Below are positions 34,637 through 47,336 of a DNA stretch of 64,000 bases, in pieces (the first letter of the stretch is position 1; each line of letters begins with the position of its first letter). The notes under the pieces are model-generated. The model did not search any database. It was not told the origin of the DNA and was given only the letters and a program-made list of their open reading frames with translations. The stretch comes from Nissolia schottii. Its lineage: Eukaryota; Streptophyta; Magnoliopsida; Fabales; Fabaceae. The translations under genes and the position numbers were made by a program. The DNA lies in assembly GCA_003254905.1 (NCBI GenBank), contig QANU01011207.1, forward strand, positions 1,135,278 through 1,199,277. Reading direction: 5' to 3'.

Positions 34637-36008
34637 GTTTGGCAGTCTTGCAAAGCTTCTTTCCGGCGATTGCTTTACATGCATGGTAGCTCCATATTTA
34701 TTTTTTTTACTTTTTGTCATCTTTGGTAAACCGTCTTTTATTTAGCTGAAAGTAAACATTTTTGGTTGGGAAGCTTAGGAAGCAATTAACCATTCCCCAA
34801 CCTGCAGTAGAGTACTGTTAGTGGTTAGATTTAGGAATTTGACAGCTCAAGTGGGTGGTGCACAATGATTTACTGATGATCTTTTGACTATATCTAAATA
34901 CCGGGTCGCCGAAATCCTTGTATTTTGGAATATTAATGAGTTATCTAGCAGCTATATGTTTATACCATATATTTATATGTTCCTGTTATTTTATTGTTCA
35001 TTACTAACCCGTCATACCTGCCATTTATTCTTTTATATTTAAATTGATCATGAAATTGGTTGTTTCATCCAACAATTTCAGGGAGTTTTGAGGATACAGA
35101 ATCCTCCTTAAGAGCACTACACCAAATACCTAATCTTATCTGAAATTAACTATTGTGCGATAGAAACCTTCTTAGAAAATCAATAGTTGTGCTCCAACCA
35201 ATGCTCCAAACTACGGCGATGATTGCTCATTGCCGCGAACATTTTTGCCTCTTTACTTCTAGCAAACCATGAAGAGAACCCCAAAGAAGAAACAAGGAAT
35301 TCATTCCATGGAGAACAACATCAGAACAATTTAGGAACAGATTTGGAGCGAGCGTCAAACTTGATACACTTATAAAGGTACAGAGTCCAAATAAAAAGAC
35401 TTGGCCTTAATATCTTTGCTGTGTCTTCGAGGGTTATAGTAAATGTTTATTATTGTGGTCTTTTGCATTGTATGTTGTTCCCTTGTGTCTTTAGTCAAAG
35501 AAAGTGCTCAGATTTTATTGTGAAGATTCTGTCGTAGGGCTTGTTATGGCGAAAAGCTGTTATATGGCTTCTGTGGCTTCTCGATAGAAATGCAGAGTTC
35601 CTCTTTGTTATGAAAACGGATTGGTTTACCCTTTTGAGCTGCTTATTTTTCTTTCTTACTTGTTTCTTTTCATTTTCCTTTGTACTTTCTTTAGCCAATA
35701 AATGAATCTCTTCATTATATCCAAAAACAAAGTTCAGTGAAAGCATAACTTGCTATAGTTCCTGTGCAAAATCAATCTTGTCCTTCTTCTATGCATTTTT
35801 CTTTTCTCCCAGAGATTATTATTGTTTGGAATATTGAGATTTTCAAAGTGCTAATCAAAGAGGAGCCATAATACTTGTTGGTGTCTTAATATAGTGAACA
35901 TTATAGGCCCACTTCCTTGAATCTAGGCTTTTGAGATGTGTTGTTCATGAACATATTATACTGGTTGTTGTCTAGAATCTTTAGTGTAGAAAAATATTCT
36001 CCAACTTC

Positions 36009-36240
36009 CATTACAAGAAAAAATAGTTATTTGCAGAGGAAAAATCTGCCGCAAATCAACCAAGTTCTACCACAAAAACATGTTTGTGGCAGAATCGGGT
36101 AAGCAAAACCTTTGGAAGGAAACAAGTTTGCAACGGAACAGCAATTGGACTTTGCAGCATCGATGACATTCTGGGCAAATTTGTGGGAAACGGATTTTCT
36201 CACAAATTTTCCGTTGCATATTAGTGTTTTTCTTGTAGTG
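36009..36240. mobile_element. Miniature CACTA-type element (232 bp)
   Basis: The right end, in reverse complement, is CACTACAAGAAAAACACTAA; the left end is CATTACAAGAAAAAATAGTT. The right terminal repeat matches the left terminus of the large CACTA element at 47337 in 19 of 20 bases. Flanking triplets are TTC and TTT, so the 3-bp duplication is imperfect. Inside are GCAACGG/CCGTTGC and TTTGTGG words in inverted pairs. It has no coding capacity and was probably moved by a CACTA transposase. Confidence 0.72.
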
Positions 36241-37289
36241 TTTTAGATCACTTCATCATTTAATTCGATCATGATTCGAGGGAGTAAGCATTCTTCAAAG
36301 CTGTATTCTTCAGCAGCAACCTCTACCTGTGGACACAGGAGAGAGGTTTCCATGTCTAAATTCCCAACCTTAATAATCTTTGTCATGCTCATCTGGTTTA
36401 AATCCAGTTCTAGTGCTTTGAAAACTACTTTTTTATATCATGTTTAGAATATAAGTATTTAGTCACTTATATTTATTTGATTCCTGTAAATTAGCTAGTG
36501 ATTGATATTGTTGGAAGGGTGATTGAGAGAAATTGTGTTTGTGTGTTTTTGTATTTATTGATTGATTTACAATCAATTAGAGTAATCTAAGCTAACAAGA
36601 TACTTATCTCTAGACTAATAATTTATATAGTTGATTGGTCTAATCTAATCAACATAAAAATTAGTTGCTATCAAGGTTGCTGCTATTGGACCCTGCATGT
36701 TTGATAGCAACTGCAACAACTTTCTACCTTCCTTAGGAAATAATATCCTCTATTGTTTTCTAAATGTAAAATGTTTGAAAAAACCTAATTCATTAATCTA
36801 TTTATTAACTTGTTAATTTTTATAAATGATATTTCACATTTTTTTTCTTCTTATTTTGTTCTTAAAAATGTCATGTTTTATTTATAAAAGTGAGGTGATT
36901 AATATGTAAGCAAGTTCATCTATAAGCAGATTATAGATAGAACTATTAAGAAAAATGTGGCATACACTCTGATTTTTTAAATTTGACTAAAATTTGAACC
37001 AAATTAGTTGAAATTCAGGGAATTTCAAATATTAGTGATTTAGAAAAAATAATGAGTTGCATTGTGTGCCAATCATGCTATATCCTTGCAAGAGGGATTA
37101 ACACTTTTAATTTTCACCCTTTTATTTTGATACTGTTTAATTATTATTCAAAATATAACTTTTCTGAGGGTTCCCTTTTATTAAGGATCGCTTTCATTTT
37201 ATTTTATTAATGTGCGAAAATTATTATCTTAAAAAACACAGTTAGCTTTGTTACTTTCCCGTTCTTATAATATAATATTGATCAAAACA

Positions 37290-37670
37290 TTATTTCATTG
37301 CATCAATCATTGTTAGATATAATTGTTATATTTAGTAATAAAAACTATATAAAAAAAAGTATTAAAATAGTTCCATCGAACCCACTTCCAAGTTTCAAAG
37401 TATGAACTCGAGTTTCTCGTTTGCTGACTAACTTGCTTAAGATTTTGATTGATTAATACTGGGTACTATTTTAATTTCATAGCAGCATTAATCATTGATA
37501 GATATGGTTGCTCTTCAGGGGCTATAAAACTAAGAAAATTACTATTGATACACACTTGGTCCTATTTCCAAAGTATGGACTCAGATTTCTTTTCTGTTGA
37601 CTAATTTGCTTAAAATTGGTTGAAAATTATTATTTATTATTACCTCAATCATTATAGTTTTTGCTACATA
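37290..37670. repeat. Degenerate direct repeats, about 175-bp spacing
   Basis: The phrase CAAAGTATG(A/G)ACTC followed by TTTCTTTTCTGTTGACTAAT or a variant and TTGCTTAA(A/G)ATT occurs at about 37397 and 37570. A second word, ATCATTG(T/A)TAGATAT, occurs near 37307 and 37491. Copies are ordered alike but diverged. Confidence 0.6.
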
Positions 37671-38793
37671 TAATAGATGTTAAAATACTACTTACCTAAA
37701 GACTAAAAAAATTACGTTTATAGTTTTATCACAAAACCAACATTGATCACAATTCTTACTTCTAAAATTTAATTAGAAGTAACTAACACTTGATTGATAT
37801 GGGCAGTAATTAAAACAATTATTTCTCTTAAGTAAGAACTTGATTTTGAACCTTGTTAATTTTATCCCTCTACATATTAACTAAAACTTTTCTCATTTTG
37901 AAAAATTGAAACCATAGCGTCCGCCGAATTGTTCTCTTTTTTATTCTTTTTTTCTTTCTTTCCAAAACTGGAATTTAAACTTTTCCCACCTTGCATATTA
38001 ATGTCACTGACGCCCGCCATATGAATTATTCGAACCAAAACACAAAAGGAAAATTAAAAGGAAAAAACATAGCAATGGCGGCACTAAAAGTTATACGTGG
38101 CTGAATAACAGTGACACCTTTTATTGCTTTTATTTATCTTTTTGTTTTCAACTTTCAACCTTTATGTTTTCATTTTTCCTCTTAGCTTTTTTTTTTAATT
38201 TTATTTTTTCAATATTTTAAATCAAATAATGTTCATCTTTATTTTTCCTTTGTGGTCCGTTTGGATGACAAAGAAGATAGAAAGTGAGTTATGAAAACAC
38301 CAACAAATACATAAGAGTCCATTGCCATTTGGCATTGGGCACAACAAGCTTATCCAATTATTATCCATTTGAGTCTTACATCACCTAAACGGATATGAGT
38401 GAAAATTGAAAAAGGTAGAGGCAACTTAATATTAAATTATTAAATTATTAAAATATATTAATAAATTAAGTGAACTGAAAATGAAAAGGGCCAAGAAGTG
38501 GACGTGAGAGGAATGCGTGTTATTGTAACACACTGCTCTCCTTTTCTTCCTCCCTATTGTGAGTTGTTCCTTATGGGCATATGGGCCCACCACCCTTCCC
38601 TTGCTCAATATGGGCTTTTTGAGTGTATTCTTTCTTAGGGCCCACATTGGGGCCCATTTATTGTGTCCATCTTGGTGTAAATGTGGCTCTTGAAATCTTG
38701 ATTAGGGTTGCCGAAATGGCAATGAGATACACATAGCTTTGGTCATTGTGACTATTATATATACAAGTTACTCACTATTGTGTACATGATTTA

Positions 38794-39175
38794 CTCCCTC
38801 CGTTTCAATTTACTAACTATTTATCTAGGGTTAGTATATAGTAGTAAAAATTCTATGTCAGAGACCTCTACCCTCTTGAAGGAATCTCAGTTAAGTCAGA
38901 CCAAGTTAGTTGAGTTCTTAATAATAAGATCCAGTTGTTTGTAATTCAATCAAGACAAAATAAAAGTATATAGTAGTATAAAATTATTTGAATAGACAAA
39001 ATTGTCTTTATTAATGCATTTAACAGTTTAATATTATCTTTGCTAAAATTGTATGTCGTTAATACATAGGACATTATTAAAAAAATTAGTACTATCTTGA
39101 GATGTGATCTGGACAAATATTATAAAACTCTAAATAAATTATAAAGAATTGGACAGTAAAAATGAAACGGGGCTG
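38794..39175. mobile_element. Stowaway-like MITE remnant
   Basis: The left end CTCCCTCCGTTTCAATTTAC is the classic Stowaway terminus, preceded by TA. The right end, reversed, contains CCCCGTTTCATTTTTAC. The interior is AT-rich, with a longer, unrelated block around 38860-38950 that may be a later insertion. Confidence 0.65.
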
Positions 39176-40270
39176 TGGGGAATAATTACCAATAAATGAT
39201 AGTAATGCTAAAAATTAGCCTTGGGATTGCCAAGGATTTTGTTTATTAGCACTTTGTGGTGTGAGCACATGCTTCCATGTTCCAATGAATCTACGGTACA
39301 AGAATTGAAAAAGAAATTTTTTTATTCTTATGGTAGCTTATAAGTGAGAGCTGTAATAAGCATATAGGCAGACTATAGTATAATTTAAAGGGCAAATCTT
39401 TAGCACATGGTTATGATTGCTTGCAATTTACACTCCACTACCTTCTTTTCTGTTAGTTGTTCAATTATACTCTATAATTCAAGCTTTATATACTTGATAT
39501 TATATGCAAATGAAGCTTTCTTAAAGGCATAACATATAATGAAGAAATTAGGGAGAACCACACAGAAAAGGAGCTTGAACGCTCCACTAAGGAAGCTTCC
39601 ATACACAAAATGATGGTAACTTGTGAAATGAATTCTCAGAAGCAAAAAACAAATAAAAAATAGCATAGTTTGTTCTTAATTTAGTGGCTTAAGTTAAACC
39701 CTTGTAGCATAATTCATCATTGTAAAGCTTATTTACAATTTTTTTTTTACAAAATATTTAAGTAGAGTAGACACCAATGTTTTACGGCATGTCTTTAAGC
39801 TCTTTAAAGTAAGAATCAGAATTTTAATAAATGCAACTCCTCGTTGATTAATTATTTGCAAATTACAAGGAAAAGGAAAAGGGGACAAGGGTCAAAGTTT
39901 TTGTGAAAAAGTTAGGAATATAATTGTAGGATAAATATTAATCATACCTAGCTGCTCCAACTTGCAACAACAATTTGATCATAAAATGGGGGGGGGGGGG
40001 AGTAAAAGGAACTAGGAAGATCAATCCTTTTTTGTGTACATACCTAAACTGTCCTATTTCTTGGTTAATTAATTAGGATATGGCGGTTGTGTGTCAATAT
40101 TACTTGTGAGACTCTTAATTATCTTGGACAAAGAATATAAAGATAAGAAGGGTATATAGAGAGAGAAGGACAATAGGGTAAGAGAGAAGATAAAAATTGG
40201 GGTGGGGTGGGGGGGACAAAAAAAAAAAGAATCAACTTGGTGGATTGCTTAGCTGGTGACAGAAAAATCT

Positions 40271-40380
40271 AAGGGGTTAATCCACATGGTAGACAGAAGA
40301 AGATGTAAGTGTACATTCACATCACATGCACTCCCCCCATGTGAACTAAACCTTTTGTCTACATGTAAAATTAAACCCTT
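40271..40380 (+). ncRNA. Candidate microRNA-type hairpin
   Basis: Bases 40271-40299 fold against 40352-40380. Starting inside, GACAGAAG pairs fully with CTTTTGTC (one G-U), then GTA with TAC, a one-base bulge, TACA with TGTA, a small internal loop, TTAA and GGGG with matching bases, ending AA with TT. A second inner stem is perfect: TCACATG (40322-40328) with CATGTGA (40338-40344) around a C-rich loop. The total of about 110 bases fits a plant precursor in size. I do not recognise the arm sequences as a known family. A resemblance of GACAGAAG to the start of miR156 is too short to mean homology. Confidence 0.35.
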
Positions 40381-41741
40381 CTTTTCTTTTTTTTCTTTTT
40401 TTTTTCTCTCTCATCTCATATGGGTCCTGTTAAAATGTAAAGAAAGCTTAGCACCAAAAAAGAAAAAATGTGAAGAAAGCTAGAGCCACATTTATTAATT
40501 GTTACGTATTTAATGTGTGCATTTGCGTATGCATACGTTTTCTTCTACTTCCCTTTCTTTCTTTTTCTTTTCTTTTGTACAGTTATTATTAGAGTAGTGT
40601 TGTATATACATCAATTTTCTTTTGTGTAAACCTAAGATTTTTTCTGTTACACACGTCCACACTTATATTACATGATATAAATATGAGTCATATGATATGT
40701 GTAAGAGAAGAGATTACAAATAGCATTTTTGTTATTATTATTGTTGATTTTATTTAGTTAGTGTTACTCTTATAATTTGATGAGGTTAGTATCTTGACTC
40801 ACGACACTTGTCATGGTTATAACTCTATGTTTAATGCAATCATAAAATTTTTAAGGTAGTAAACTTACACTCTTATGGAATGTTATAGTTTTTGTCCGAT
40901 GGTAAGCTTTTAATCTAATAATAATAATAATTTTTTCATCATTATTACTATTTTTATTAAAAAAAAACTAACAAATGTCTTTAATTTACTTGTTAAGGAA
41001 ATAAAAATATAATATTTCAAAAAAAAATTCATATTTTTAATGCATCAAAAACTAAAAAAAATTTATTTTTAATACAATATTTATTTTTATACTTTCTTAA
41101 TAAATACTTCTAGGATACTCCATAGCAAAACTCTTTTTATTTTAACATGATGTCAACAACAACATAAATGACAACCGCTTCCCCTTTTTCTTTCCCATTC
41201 TCAGGAACTTCCTTGTCTGAAGGGTCGGTCTGCAGTGCCATTTTTCTTTTGTACTTTTTAAGGAAGTTTTATAGCTACAAACAAAAAATGAGGTTGGGGG
41301 GGTTTTGTTCCTTCTTAATTTCTTCATACTCTTCATGCCTCTCACAAGTTCTTCTGTGAAAAATTTACCTTGCGGTAGGACACGTTCTTCTGTCTTAAAA
41401 AGACAAACAGTGAAACTGAGACAGTAATTATATATATCAATGCAACGTTACTATAGATTTAACAAGCTCCACTAGTACTAGTACAACTCTTTCCATTCAC
41501 ATGTACATATTATTCCATTTTAAAGTTTTTTTTTTCTATGTAAAGTTGCAACAAGTTGCAAATTGCAGCCCACATTTTGTGTGCCGCCGTTTTATTATAA
41601 AGTAATTTTGTTTATATATATGAGTGTTGATCATACTTGCAGATATTTTATTTACGCGTACTTATCTCCAAGTTATTAATTAGATATTAATATATTCGGT
41701 TTCATTAAAGCTATCATTAATCTCTTATCTCTTGTTCCTAG

Positions 41742-42407
41742 GAGCTTCTGCGGAGGAGCTTGAGACATGGGAGATGGAAAAATAGTGGGCATGCAAGAAT
41801 TGAACTCTGCACCATTGCAAGTAACGTTGGTAAGTTCTTGATTTAAATCTTAAAATCAGATGATTTTATGAATTTTAAGAGATTAATTAGTTGATCTTAA
41901 TACTACCACTTGGATCGAACAATCCTACGATTTAAATCGTGTTATAATTTCACATTTGTTTTTATTTTATTTCTCCAATCTTACGTAATATCTCAATTTT
42001 AACAACCTTAATAGCAAGAATTCAACTAGTTCATTCGTACTTTTCATATATATAAGCAAGTATATTAGATAAGTATATATACTCCCTTCGATCCATAATA
42101 TCTGTCACTTACATTAACTAATTCCGATATATACCTAAAAAATGAAAGTGGTAAATATTTTGAATTGGAATGAATATATATATGTATTTATATACGTAGT
42201 ACATACCCGACGAGATTGGACATTAACCATATATTTTTTTTAATAGATCAAAAGCTGATCAAATTCCTCAGCACAGGACATAGTAAAATCACCAAGAAAA
42301 GGAGCAAAAGCAAAAGACAGGAACAAGAACTAGATACAACAGAGAATAACACCCAAGTGGTACCATTCACCAACAGCAACGCCAGTATAAGCACGAAGAG
42401 TACATAG
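41742..42407 (+). other. Possible small spliced transcript (two exons, 82-codon joined frame)
   Basis: A strong acceptor (TTGTTCCTAG) precedes 41742, a consensus donor GTAAGT starts at 41830, and a second acceptor (TTTTTTTTAATAG) ends at 42246. Joining 41742-41829 to 42247-42407 keeps one frame open to a TAG at 42405-42407. The product would be Arg/Lys- and Ser/Thr-rich (KITKKRSKSKRQEQEL near the middle) with no family I recognise and no start codon in these exons. It could be the 3' part of a small gene, a decayed gene, or the spliced tail of a noncoding transcript beginning near the hairpin at 40.3 kb. Confidence 0.3.
42079..42175. mobile_element. Short Stowaway-like remnant
   Basis: TACTCCCTTCGATCCATAAT near the left end matches the Stowaway terminus (CTCCCTCCG-TCC-TAAT) with changes, and GAATTGGAATGAATATATAT lies at the right. 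It is within the intron of the putative transcript at 41742-42407. Assignment rests on the left end only. Confidence 0.4.
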
Positions 42408-43479
42408 CAGCAACAACCCATGAAGATCGATTAGATTTGTAACATTAATTTATTTATTGCTGGATCTTATGTATCCTAACTATGAGGTTCATTTTCAATG
42501 GTATATATGTAACATTCATTTATACGTACAGATTTGATATACCAAATGTCATATAAGTTTGAACTTAACTCTTGCTAGTTTTGGTCATGCAATGTATATG
42601 AGTATAAAATTCAATAAATAAAATAAAAAACCTTTGATCATAACATAAATCTTGCCGTGTACTCATCTAAAAAACTGGCTGTGTACTTGTAGTACTCCTA
42701 ATTATGTTTATTTTTATTTATTTTTTGATAAATTAATATTGATTATTTTAATAATTATTAGATTCATTGTACGTGAGCATTTTATTTTTCAAAATAGAGG
42801 ATTTCTTAACGGACAATCTATATATAAAAGTTATAACACCTCCCTTAATTTTCTTAAATACAGCTTTTTGTTTCACTATGTTCTCTGAGTAATGATAAAT
42901 TACGAGAGAAATTACTTAAAAATAAATAAATAGTTTTTTAGTTTAACTTTGATGCACTGATTGTATAAATTTTTTTATACAATTGTCCAATTAATTCATT
43001 TTATTTAGGTGATCATTCAAGTAGTGGGTGATAATTAATTAAATTTATTGATGTGTCGACATATGATTGGATAACAATATAAAACTTCCTTACACGATTA
43101 GCTAGTATATTCTAATTAAATTCATAAATTTTTGGTAGAAAGAAATTAATTAATTAAATAAGGGAAGCAAAACATAATCGTAATCCCTACTTACACTTCA
43201 AATTTTAGTGAGTCTTAATTCTAATATAAATTGCATGAATATATTGTAAAATAAATTCAAAGGATTAATATTATGTATCATTAATTGAAAGATTTGACAA
43301 GCAAAGTTCCTCATCTACTTTTGACATTATAACCGTTATTTTTGGAAAGATTACTTACATATAAAATACATTAGGTACTCTACATTGGCATGGGTGATTA
43401 CATTAGATATCTGAGGCCTTAATTTGTCGGTGCTTCTCCAAATTGTATTTTTTTTTTTCTTCTTTAGTATATATTCTCT

Positions 43480-43866
43480 CCATTCTGTTTTAACCCTCTA
43501 AAATCAAACATAACATTTTAAAAAGTATATCTTAATAAATATATAAAATAATATAAAATAATAAAATTATTCTTATATATATAAATAAATATATCTTAAT
43601 AAATATATTAAATAATATATAAATTAAAAAATATATCTTAATAAATATATAAAATAATATAAATTAATAAAATTATTCTTATATATATAAATAAATTTTT
43701 ATTTTTAATATAATTATTATTTCTTTTACATTATTATATTAATAAATGTTAAACTACACTTAAGAGTATGGATGAAAAAAAATAATTACACCTAAATATT
43801 ATAAATAAATAAATATTTTAAAATCCAAACAAATAAAAATTACATAGTTAAAATAAAATGGATGTA
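43480..43866. repeat. AT-rich tandem repeat within a Stowaway-like frame
   Basis: The segment begins TCTCCATTCTGTTTTAACCC and ends AAAATAAAATGGATGTAG, diverged Stowaway-style ends in inverted orientation. Between them, the phrase ATATCTTAATAAATATAT(A/T)AAATAATAT recurs three times (43525-43670), with ATTATTCTTATATATATAAA twice. Confidence 0.5.
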
Positions 43867-45480
43867 GCAGGTGTTAAGTACTGGCTTGCTTTTCAATATA
43901 ATGGGATTGATGAATGCCCTTTTAATTCACACATAATGTAATAGTCAACCTGTTCCATCACTACTTTCATGAAAAATAAAATTAATTTCTGGAATAAGCT
44001 CCATTGTGTGATTGCATATCCAAATATATATATTATATATTGCACAGCATGCTGAAGCAGATTATGCACACCTTCCTCATCCAATATAATAATAATGCAA
44101 TTTTTTTTCTCCGCTACCTACACCTTACTATTAGTTGGATCGACTAATTTAATTTAGGATATTGTGGTTATTTCATTTGATACAAGTTTTCTACTCCTTA
44201 AACTTATCTACCACTAAATCAACCTTATATTAATAATAATATTCCAAATTATAATTAACACATATTAATTGATTTAAATAATTCAACACTTGTTTTTCTA
44301 ATTAAGCAATGTATATATTGGGTTGAGTGGTGTGAATAGTTAAAAAAAAAAGATTAGTGCTAAAAAATCTTAATTATGATTGTCTGGCCTAATTCATATT
44401 AAGTGGAATCCAATAAACTTTAAATATAGATAATTTTTATTTTTTTAAAAAAAGAATGAAGAGGGAAAATTACAGTTGTGGTATATGTGGTCTCTGTTAG
44501 GCTGTAATTGTAAAATACCAAAAATAGTGGGCATAGTGGGTAGGGCATCTTCTCTCTCTTATTTCTTTTTCTCTCTCTCTACAACTTTGATAGGTTGAGA
44601 CTTGAGATGTTCTACAAGGCATATGTCCTATACAGCTAGAGAGGAGCAATGCCAGCGAAGCAAATGAGAGACATTGAACTAAACTAGTAAAGTCTAATTA
44701 CATGTTTTGTAAGAAAAGCAATGTGCCTTAGCAAGTTATTGTTTAGGGGGAAAATAAAAATTAAAAAAATGAACAAATTAAAGAAAAAGGTATATGAGCA
44801 AATGTTATGATTAGATGTCCAACTTTTTTTTTTTTTTTTTGTGATGCATGAGGTTCTCTCTCTCTTTTTATCAAAAGGTTTTATATTTATCATCTAATTA
44901 CTCAAACATTACAATATATACACACACATATATATATAAAATATAGGTATGAGACATATGCATGTGTGATATGTACTGTTAAAACAACTTCAAGGAATAT
45001 TAAAATGGTGAGTGGGATTTGCTTTTCTGAATTTAAAACTACTATTTGGAGTCACTTGTAAAAAACGAAAAAAAAAAATGAAAATTTACTTTTAAAATGG
45101 AATTCCATTTCAAACTATATATATGCTTCTTGAATTGTTTAAAAATAATATAATTGTTTTCAATGTCATTTTCACTTTAAAAATTGTAATCCTAAATCAA
45201 TTAATTGAGTACTATCCAATTTGCAATAATATATTGTCTTAAAATAGAAAAATATGCAGCCACAATAATAGATATAGGTAAGTCGGGAAATATTTTTGAC
45301 TGAAAACCATTTTGTGGTCCTTGGGGTGATCAATATATATCTGGTAATCAATTAAGAGCTTTTAGATGCTCTTATTTTGTCTATTTTTTTTTCTATGTAT
45401 GTTCACAAATAATACAAATAAAAAGTCCAAACAGAAGTATTTTTTATTTATACTCTTTTAAAGTTTAAACTCCAAAAGTT

Positions 45481-45649
45481 GGGAGTACATCCTCTTAATT
45501 GAATTTCTTATCATGTGAGATTAAGTATGATTTTTCATCATTAATTGATAATGTGAGATTCATACATGATATAACCAATAAAATGATTAATGGTAAAAGA
45601 TTATATTTAATATCACATGACAATAAATTAAATTGAGAGAGTTGATCCC
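45481..45649. mobile_element. Foldback MITE, same family as FBPase intron 3 copy
   Basis: The left arm GGGAGTACATCCTCTTAATT and the reverse complement of the right arm GGGATCAACTCTCTCAATTT lead into well-matched inner arms (TCATGTGA-ATTAA-TAT-AT). The internal word ATTAATGGTAAAAGAT and the order of the arm words match the element at 18049-18221. Confidence 0.62.
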
Positions 45650-47336
45650 AAAAACTCGTATTAAAGGAGAGAGAACATTGGTAGGTTGAAATAATTGATG
45701 GTGTAAAAGTCAATAAAAAAAATTGATGGTGTAAAAGGATTTTTGGGGTCTTTTATTCTTATAACGTGTTTACAACTTACAATTCTTTTTTTAAGTGTTT
45801 ACAACTTTACATAGACTCTGTTATTTTATATTTGCATTTTTTATCTAAAGTTTAATATTTAATAACAACAAATATATATACATATATAAAGAGGATGAGA
45901 GAAAATAACTAGTGCACAATTTTTGTTTACATAAAAATAGTCTTGACAATTTTTTCAATAATTTTTTTTTTTGAAAAAATTATTTTAAAAATCATAAAAT
46001 TATCATTTTTCTCATATTTGCCTTTTTCTATACGCAATATTTTGACAGGCGCGAATGATAAATGTAAACCTAACTTACAGCTACACCTCCCATGTTCAAG
46101 TTACCAGTATACCCCAGCATTACCGATTACCTTGTTAAACTCCATTGTCTGGCATTATCTCCTTTGACTAAACTACCCTTGATATACATATTCCCACGAA
46201 TTTCGTAAATTTGATTTGTATACCCTAATTGTGGTATAGTTCTCCCTAATGGAGGTATACTTCTCCAAATAAACAGCCAATAATCATTGATGATTTGTGC
46301 CTTAAATGGCATATTGATTTAAGTGCCCCCCCCCCCATATTGTCTCATTCGTATTTGTGCTAGCATTTCCACTTCGTATTGTTTCGGATTCAATCAATTA
46401 TTGACTTACTAAACAAATACTAGTACTAATCATGGAGGAAAAGAAAATGATGAAAAGTAAAATTTCCCAATTATTCTCTACCCCTCAAAACTCTCTTCTC
46501 ACATGCTCTTTTAATTTTTTGATTCTGACTTTTAGATCAAAAGCTACTTCCAGTTTCATTGACTGTGGGAGTCTTCAACTCAATATTTCTTGTTATGATT
46601 TCTCTGAGTTTAATTACTGTGCACGTATGATCAGTATAAGCTAATTTTACGTTTAATTATGTAATGATATATTAGTAAAAGTGAATGAAGTTTATCCTCT
46701 CTAATCCGGAAGTCTCGCATGTGATTGTATATATGATTAGATAATACATTCAATGTTTAAAAAATAGGAGTCAATTACAATATGACAAACACAAAACACT
46801 CCCAAATTAGAGCAGAACAGTAAGAATAATAGCATAGGAGGAAAAATAAAAATAAAGAAGAACCTTCAAACATTCAATTTAATAATCTTATCATAATAGC
46901 AAAGCAAGTCATTTTCAACAAGTGCCACGATCCATAGGGGGGAGTGGGTCTGGAATTTAAAATTTGAAAGAGGAACGTAACGTTTGCATTGCACAGACTA
47001 GCATAGCGCTTGTGCCATAATTGCATATTGGTAGAAGCTATTCTCTTTGATATAACAATATATGTGTATGGTCCATCCATGAGCTTAAGTTTATGTAATT
47101 TAAGTGTGTGTATATATAAAAACACTTGATTTTTTCTTTATCTTTTTCCTCAACACAGTTAACTCTCAAACTTTTCATTTATACTAAATAAAAATAAAGT
47201 ATATATTAAAAACTATCCAACAAATCACACAATTACCAATTATTTCCCAATAATTTGAAACTTTAATTAAGCTAATTAAATTATAATTAAACTAAATACC
47301 AATTAATTATAAATTAATTCATTTTAATAAAAATTA

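Larger units (their letters stand above)
34637..47336. other. Repeat-rich intergenic DNA, no confirmed protein gene
   Basis: This is the left part of the 18.4-kb gap between the two trihelix genes. It carries MITEs at 36009-36240, 38794-39175 and 45481-45649, degenerate direct repeats at 37290-37670, AT-rich tandem DNA at 43520-43700, homopolymer runs (G at 39988-40000, C near 46327-46337), a hairpin at 40271-40380 and a possible spliced transcript at 41742-42407. Open frames of 60-83 codons here have no family signature. Confidence 0.55.

Noticed and set aside
40283..40310. miR156-like word GACAGAAGAAGA
   Set aside because: Only about nine bases match the start of miR156, and the rest of the mature sequence and the opposite arm do not match; the hairpin is reported without that assignment.
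46432..46644. 70-codon plus-strand frame beginning MEEKKMMKSK
   Set aside because: No family similarity, no splice or promoter context; likely chance.
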